DNA from: Membranipora membranacea | Taxonomy: Eukaryota; Bryozoa; Gymnolaemata; Cheilostomatida; Membraniporidae | Reading direction: 5' to 3' | Length of the DNA stretch: 64,000 nucleotides | Assembly (NCBI GenBank): GCA_914767715.1 | Contig: OU612067.1 | Span: 8,496,001 to 8,560,000, forward strand | Shown: positions 59,432 to 64,000 of the stretch, one piece after another | Numbering within the stretch: the stretch's first letter is position 1 | How the letters are laid out: each line of letters opens with the position of its first letter | Made by a program: the position numbers and the translations under genes | The notes under the pieces: generated by a model | Database searches by the model: none | Seen by the model: only the letters and a program-made list of their open reading frames with translations | What the model was told of the DNA's origin: nothing

Positions 59432-61904
59432 ATGAGGGTTGACAGCGAGCTAAGGAAATCTGTGTCCATTCTTGCAACCCTAGATAGACCGATCAGGTAT
59501 ATCCTACTGGTAGCCGGGATAATCTCAGGCAAAGGAGTACAGCAGATAAAATCTCAGCATCGTCAGAGACTTTTCACCGCTCGTCACTTTATCACTTGTA
59601 CAGTGCTGATTTCTTTTCTCCTCACCAAACTGATCCTGACCTGGGACTCAGAACAGGACAGGAATATAGAAATTCTGCTCGTGAAGATTGCCACCTGTGC
59701 CTGGCTGTCACATTGTACTGTCGATCCATGCATTCTATTTCTGGCTGGACATAGTAAATGGGGTCTTGAGAAATATTATGCGGGACTCGCTGATGTAGAG
59801 GAAAGACTTACTGCACTCGGTGCTAAAATAAGTTACACGAAGATCAAGATCTTAGTTGGCGTTGTGTCCAGTTTCTTTGTGATAGTCGGACTCGCCTTTG
59901 GACTGCAAGAAATTGTTTATTACTCAGGGGGAGACAATGTGCACCCAAATTTTCTTGCTCTGCTAAATCCCAACACTACATCACCAATGAGTCTAGTTAT
60001 CTTTGACACATATCAGATTGGGGCGGATATATTTATAAATCTCATGTGGACATATCCTGTAGCGTACTTTGTTTGTGTGTGCGGAACTCAGTGGATAGTT
60101 CTAAGAGATTACAATCACCATCTCGAACAGTCAATTTCTGACAATCCCTCTGAAGTACTCACCAAACTAGAGGAGTACCGAATACTTCATCTACGACTCA
60201 CTGGGCTTGTGGCTCAAGCTAATCAAATATTCTCACCAATGCTTGGGCTCGTATTGTCAGCAAATTTGGTGCAAGTGCTACTGGTTTTGTACATTGTGTC
60301 CTTCCCTAATCCTGATGATTTCCCTAACTACGTCATATGGATGACAATAGCAACTATAATGAGCATCATGGTGATCATACCCTGTGATAGGGTGGCAGCA
60401 GCAGTAAGTAAATCCCTCTTCTTCTTTTTCTTAATATTTCTATTGGCATCATAATAATTTTTTAGAAACAAAATTATTTTTGTTATGTGCCAAAAGACGA
60501 AAAAAATCTCACACATAGATTAAACAAATCTCTCGGAAAAATCTCAACTACAAGTAAAAAACAAATAGGGACAGGGCTACTCATGTTGGCAGTGTATTGT
60601 AGACAGCATGCTCTTGTGCATGGGCACTAAAAGCAGGCACAATGATTGGTGTTGCAAGACATGTGGCAGGTGCTATATGGAATATGTCTTACATCGCTCA
60701 ACGCCTTTACAGCAGAGTTGTGGGTGCTGTAGGGGTGGCCAGTGTGCTGTATGATGTGAGTTTGCCACAAGCATCACAGCAAGAATGATTTGCACGAAAT
60801 TTTCATTCCCTACAATTACATTGACATATCATTAAAAACCACCTTCTTTTGCTGCCTTGCCAAATCGATTAAACCCTGGCATAGGTATCAGAGTGTCTTC
60901 CAATCAGATGTCACTTATTTTCAGACCGTTGAAGCTCATGATATACTGTTAGAACTCTCACCAGATGAATTCGAGACCTTCAAGAAGGACACACTGCTTT
61001 GCCAGGTCTGATCATGTTAACCTTTATCGTGAGCCAGCAGAAGTATTTATCATTGCTGATAGTGATGGAGTTTTTACTTTTATGCATTATAATCATTTTG
61101 TCTCGAAAAAATATATCAAACCTAATATCAGAAAAAAACATAAAAGAGTTGATTATCTTATTGGGAGTTTCCCTGTCATCTACCATTGCTAACAACCCCT
61201 AAATGGAGATGGAACCAGATAAAGTCTAGACCAAAGTTCATCTATTCAGCAATTCCCATAAAAAAAACCTCATTGTCAACGCAACCCTTGAATCATAATT
61301 TGACAAGTGTCATTGGCCAGTTGTTGTTGCAAAGTTTACAGCTTCCATTTGTTTATAAGCTGTGTAGTGATTTTTTTTCCACAGAGACTGAGTGTTCAGC
61401 ACAAAATGTTTGTCCTTTTACTTTAGATGCAAATGTTTCTGAGCAGACTTCAAGTCCCTGAAAGTTACTCTGCTGCTGGGATGATGAACGCCAATAAAGA
61501 GCTTGGTATCACCGTAAGTAAATGAAGTGTCATGATAGTGCTGTTGGCATTGCTATTTTGTCTAAAAATCTATAAGTTTACAGCGCCAGCCCTGTGTGTG
61601 CACTTCCTGTTGAGTGCTATTATCCTTTGGAAAGAGTTGTGGCTTGTATAACAGGAAATTAGAGAACAACAATATGAATAACGTCATGAATAAAATGATG
61701 TTTGGCAGAGACTTATTATTTTAAATTCACCATTCATATATCATTTGCTAGTCCGAGCCCCCAAGCCTCCCCCCCTCCTCAGATTGACCTTACTCATGTT
61801 TAATTTTTAATATGACCTTGCAGGTAGTTGGGGTTCTAGCCAGCTATTACACAGTAATGGTTCAGTTCAACAGAGCGCCTGGAGATCTCTCAGTCGCTCT
61901 GTAG
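59432..61904 (+). CDS. Gustatory-receptor-like (GRL) seven-helix protein, intact, 406 residues
   Basis: Exons 59432-60403, 60925-61005, 61427-61513 and 61824-61904 join in frame; all three introns are phase 0. ATG 59432 is preferred because copy 1 starts at the same ATG; the upstream extension has no ATG. Seven hydrophobic helices lie near residues 52-70, 84-106, 138-160, 200-218, 266-290, 300-318 and 381-395, with a long loop (about 220-265) before the fifth, as in insect gustatory receptors. The last helix holds SYYTVMVQF (387-395), which fits the family signature TYhhhhhQF with Ser for Thr. A run of short phase-0 exons before that signature is also typical. The expected role is a plasma-membrane ligand-gated cation channel subunit for chemical sensing, with cytoplasmic N-terminus; ligand unknown. 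Confidence 0.85.
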
Positions 61905-61920
61905 ATAGACTCTACTCTGC

Positions 61921-61926
61921 AATAAA
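61921..61926 (+). terminator. Polyadenylation signal of the intact GRL gene
   Basis: AATAAA lies 17 bases after the TAG. The same position in GRL copy 2 reads AATAAG. Confidence 0.6.
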
Positions 61927-62695
61927 TCTCAACTCTAGCAACCTCTAAGTTTAAATTTGAAATTCTATCTTAGATATGACATATATATATATATATATAG
62001 ACAATATAGAAAATAGTAGAAAATTATAGAAACATGTCGAAATATATAGACATATAAAGACATGTTTTTATTATAACATAAATATTGAATATTGAAAACT
62101 TCATTTTACCTTTGAAGCAAGATAAGTGTTATAATAAAAAACAGGCTCTGATTCAACAAAAGATGGCTCCTACTCTCTTTTTATTTTGACATTTTAGCGA
62201 TCTAAACTTTGACTCACGGTAAGATTTGATATTGAAAATTATATTGACATAGCATTGTATGATATGTATCAGATTTGGCTTTGATGAGCATAGGCAACTG
62301 TATTTTTTGTGATTTTGAAAAAGAAAATGAATGAATATTGTTCCGTCTATAATAGATAAAATCTCTGAATTCACACCACACCCTTGTCTTAGATGACTTG
62401 GTTGTATCCATACAATGGCATATAACTCCGCAGAAGAGAAAACATCGCACTGGCAGCGAGATACAATTATGTTTCCATACAATAAAAACAACCTGTTAGG
62501 CTTGGTTAATAACCATATGATAATCATATTTAATATTACCAATCATGGTATTGTATCAATTTAAATTGTAAATGAGTAATCTTAGGAAGCAAAGAAGTAT
62601 CAAAGATAAAAATCGAGCGTCATGCATCACTTCTTTGGCCCGTATTCCCTTGTAAAAGTTCACATCAGGAAATATAAATGTCCATAATTAACCCA
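61927..62695. repeat. GRL copy 3 downstream flank, homologous to 46591-47405
   Basis: Contains an (AT)n run at 61979-61998 and a shorter gacatata region than copy 2. Homology to the copy 2 flank ends near 62695. The antisense frames at 62153-62542 have no family support. Confidence 0.7.
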
Positions 62696-62769
62696 AAAAA
62701 GAGCATAACTGTTAACTACAAAGTATATACATTCAGAACTCTTCTTTATATGGTGGTCTATGGATGGTG

Positions 62770-63135
62770 TAGGTTAGGCGTTTTATTTACAGACTTTAGC
62801 ACTGCCTGCACAACTCCAAAGTGGCCTCTTCTTGTTGCAAAATGCAATGGTGTTATCTCAATGAACTCCCTCTTCAGGAAGTTCATTGGTTATCTCAAAC
62901 TACCCTTTTTCCTGAAGTAACCGGTACCACTGATCCCCGCCCACTAAGTTACGTATCGTGTCAAATATGTCATCATGGCCAAAAATAGCTGCCCAGTGCA
63001 GAGGCGTCTGACCATGATGGTATTTTGCATGAAGCAGTTGCATACACCGGGGGCGTCATGATCTCGTTTAATTTTCCTCACGGTATCAATATCCCAATTC
63101 TGGCATGCAAATAGATGACAATTTTCCGCCATTTT
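62770..63135 (-). pseudogene. Broken ankyrin-repeat gene fragment with DQWY linker
   Basis: On the minus strand, ATG near 63132 opens MAENCHLFACQNWDIDTVRK, an ankyrin-like start. After a run of five C near 63050 the frame shifts, and the next frame reads YHHGQTPLHWAAIFGHDDIF followed by GGDQWYRLLQ, then a stop. The DQWYxLL linker and TPLHxAAxxGH core are those of the ankyrin-caspase gene. A weak further ankyrin-like stretch (TIAFCNKKRPL and shifted forms) continues to about 62780. It is a decayed relative of the ankyrin part, with no caspase part seen. Confidence 0.7.
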
Positions 63136-63179
63136 CTTTCGATTGTTGGCTGTCAAATGCTGACTGTGGTCACTTACAT

Positions 63180-64000
63180 TTAAGTTTGTCAGTCAAACTT
63201 AAGCACTTAGAGTAGCCAACTGCAGCTCACTGAACAAACATGACCCTGCTCAAATTGTATAGAAGTGATTATATTTCTTTGTAGTTTGGTCCCACCCACA
63301 AACTCTGCTAAGCAAAGCGTGAAAGCAATAAAACTTAGTTTGGAGTCTTGAAAAGGAAAGTAAAAAAATAGTCTAAGAAAATCGAGTTTGAATGATGGAC
63401 GCTAGAAAAAGCCGCACCGAATACAACAATAGTTGAGTTCTTCAAATGAAAATCATCATCGGATTATTCCCCTCATTAAATAAGGGGACAGTACTCCCAA
63501 AGATCCTTATTTATTCCTGACTAGACCAACAAATACTTTTACATGTGAATGCAGGAATGGGACACCCAAATTAAAATTAGGTCTAAATCATTTGTTTGAA
63601 ACTTGAGTTCCTCTCTAACTTTAAAAAGGATCTGGAAAATAAAATGTTTTCCTCATCAATCTTACAATAAAAGGACATGTGCCGTCCCTCGTAGTTATTT
63701 TTTATTGGAGAAGATTATTTGTTAGATTATATCAAAAGCTTTTTATCTGCTACTTGTCACAGTAAACAAAATATCCTTGGATTACTAAGTTATTTTGGTA
63801 GTAGCAATATTCAGGCAATATTCAACATCATAATACCCTAAGATACAATTTTAAACTTGTGTTGTCAGCTATCTATCATGCGACAGCAATGTAGATAGGT
63901 AGATACAACATCAGTGATTAGCCACAGTCTCCTTTGTGAGGATCAGAATTAAAGTTTAACTTAGTTTGGGTGCTTTGTGTAGTGAACTCATCTATTATTG
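63180..64000. other. No gene recognised at the right end
   Basis: AT-rich sequence without repeats I can place and without long open frames. It could hold the promoter of the antisense ankyrin fragment. Confidence 0.5.

Overview
This is eukaryotic DNA, almost certainly from an invertebrate animal. It is AT-rich, with spliced genes, short GT-AG introns and a dense, multi-layered transposon load. The gene content (membrane-anchored short collagens, a gustatory-receptor-like seven-helix protein, an ankyrin-caspase fusion with tandem 40-residue ankyrin modules) points to a marine invertebrate. An early-branching one such as a sponge or cnidarian fits, but I cannot fix the phylum from sequence alone.

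Layout. 0-3.6 kb: a repeat block (LINE and SINE pieces, plus two DNA transposons whose empty site is visible in the paralogous block at 30.4 kb). 3.6-9 kb: a 5'-truncated membrane collagen (copy A) followed by a decayed gustatory-receptor-like (GRL) pseudogene. 9-17.4 kb: a tandem repeat, a possible 37-residue secreted peptide, a BEL/Pao fragment between AT minisatellites, a SINE and two LINE remnants. 18.2-19.2 kb: a diverged piece of the collagen-GRL spacer. 22-25.3 kb: an intact five-exon membrane collagen (copy B) with a plausible TATA promoter. 25.3-38 kb: a mosaic of direct and inverted repeats, LINE fragments, SINEs and one orphan collagen exon (copy D). 38.1-47.4 kb: a second intact five-exon membrane collagen (copy C) followed by a 5'-deleted GRL gene. 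48.5-50.7 kb: a two-ORF LINE. 52.4-56.6 kb: a four-exon ankyrin-caspase gene. 56.7-57.6 kb: a 5'-truncated LINE. 59.4-61.9 kb: an intact four-exon GRL gene. 62.8-63.1 kb: a broken antisense ankyrin fragment of the same type as the caspase gene.

The organising theme is repeated duplication of a collagen-plus-GRL cassette. The blocks 3573-7845 and 39752-43757 are near-identical, and 43980-47405 matches 57640-62695. Of three GRL copies one is intact, one lost its 5' half through a deletion with 3-bp microhomology, and one is a pseudogene. Duplicated collagen exons are near-identical except at the extreme C-terminus, where the tails differ completely between near-identical flanks. Exon joins for collagen B, collagen C, the intact GRL and the ankyrin-caspase gene were checked by hand for reading phase; each gives a single open frame (353, 348, 406 and 809 residues). 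No database search was run, so family names rest on motifs.
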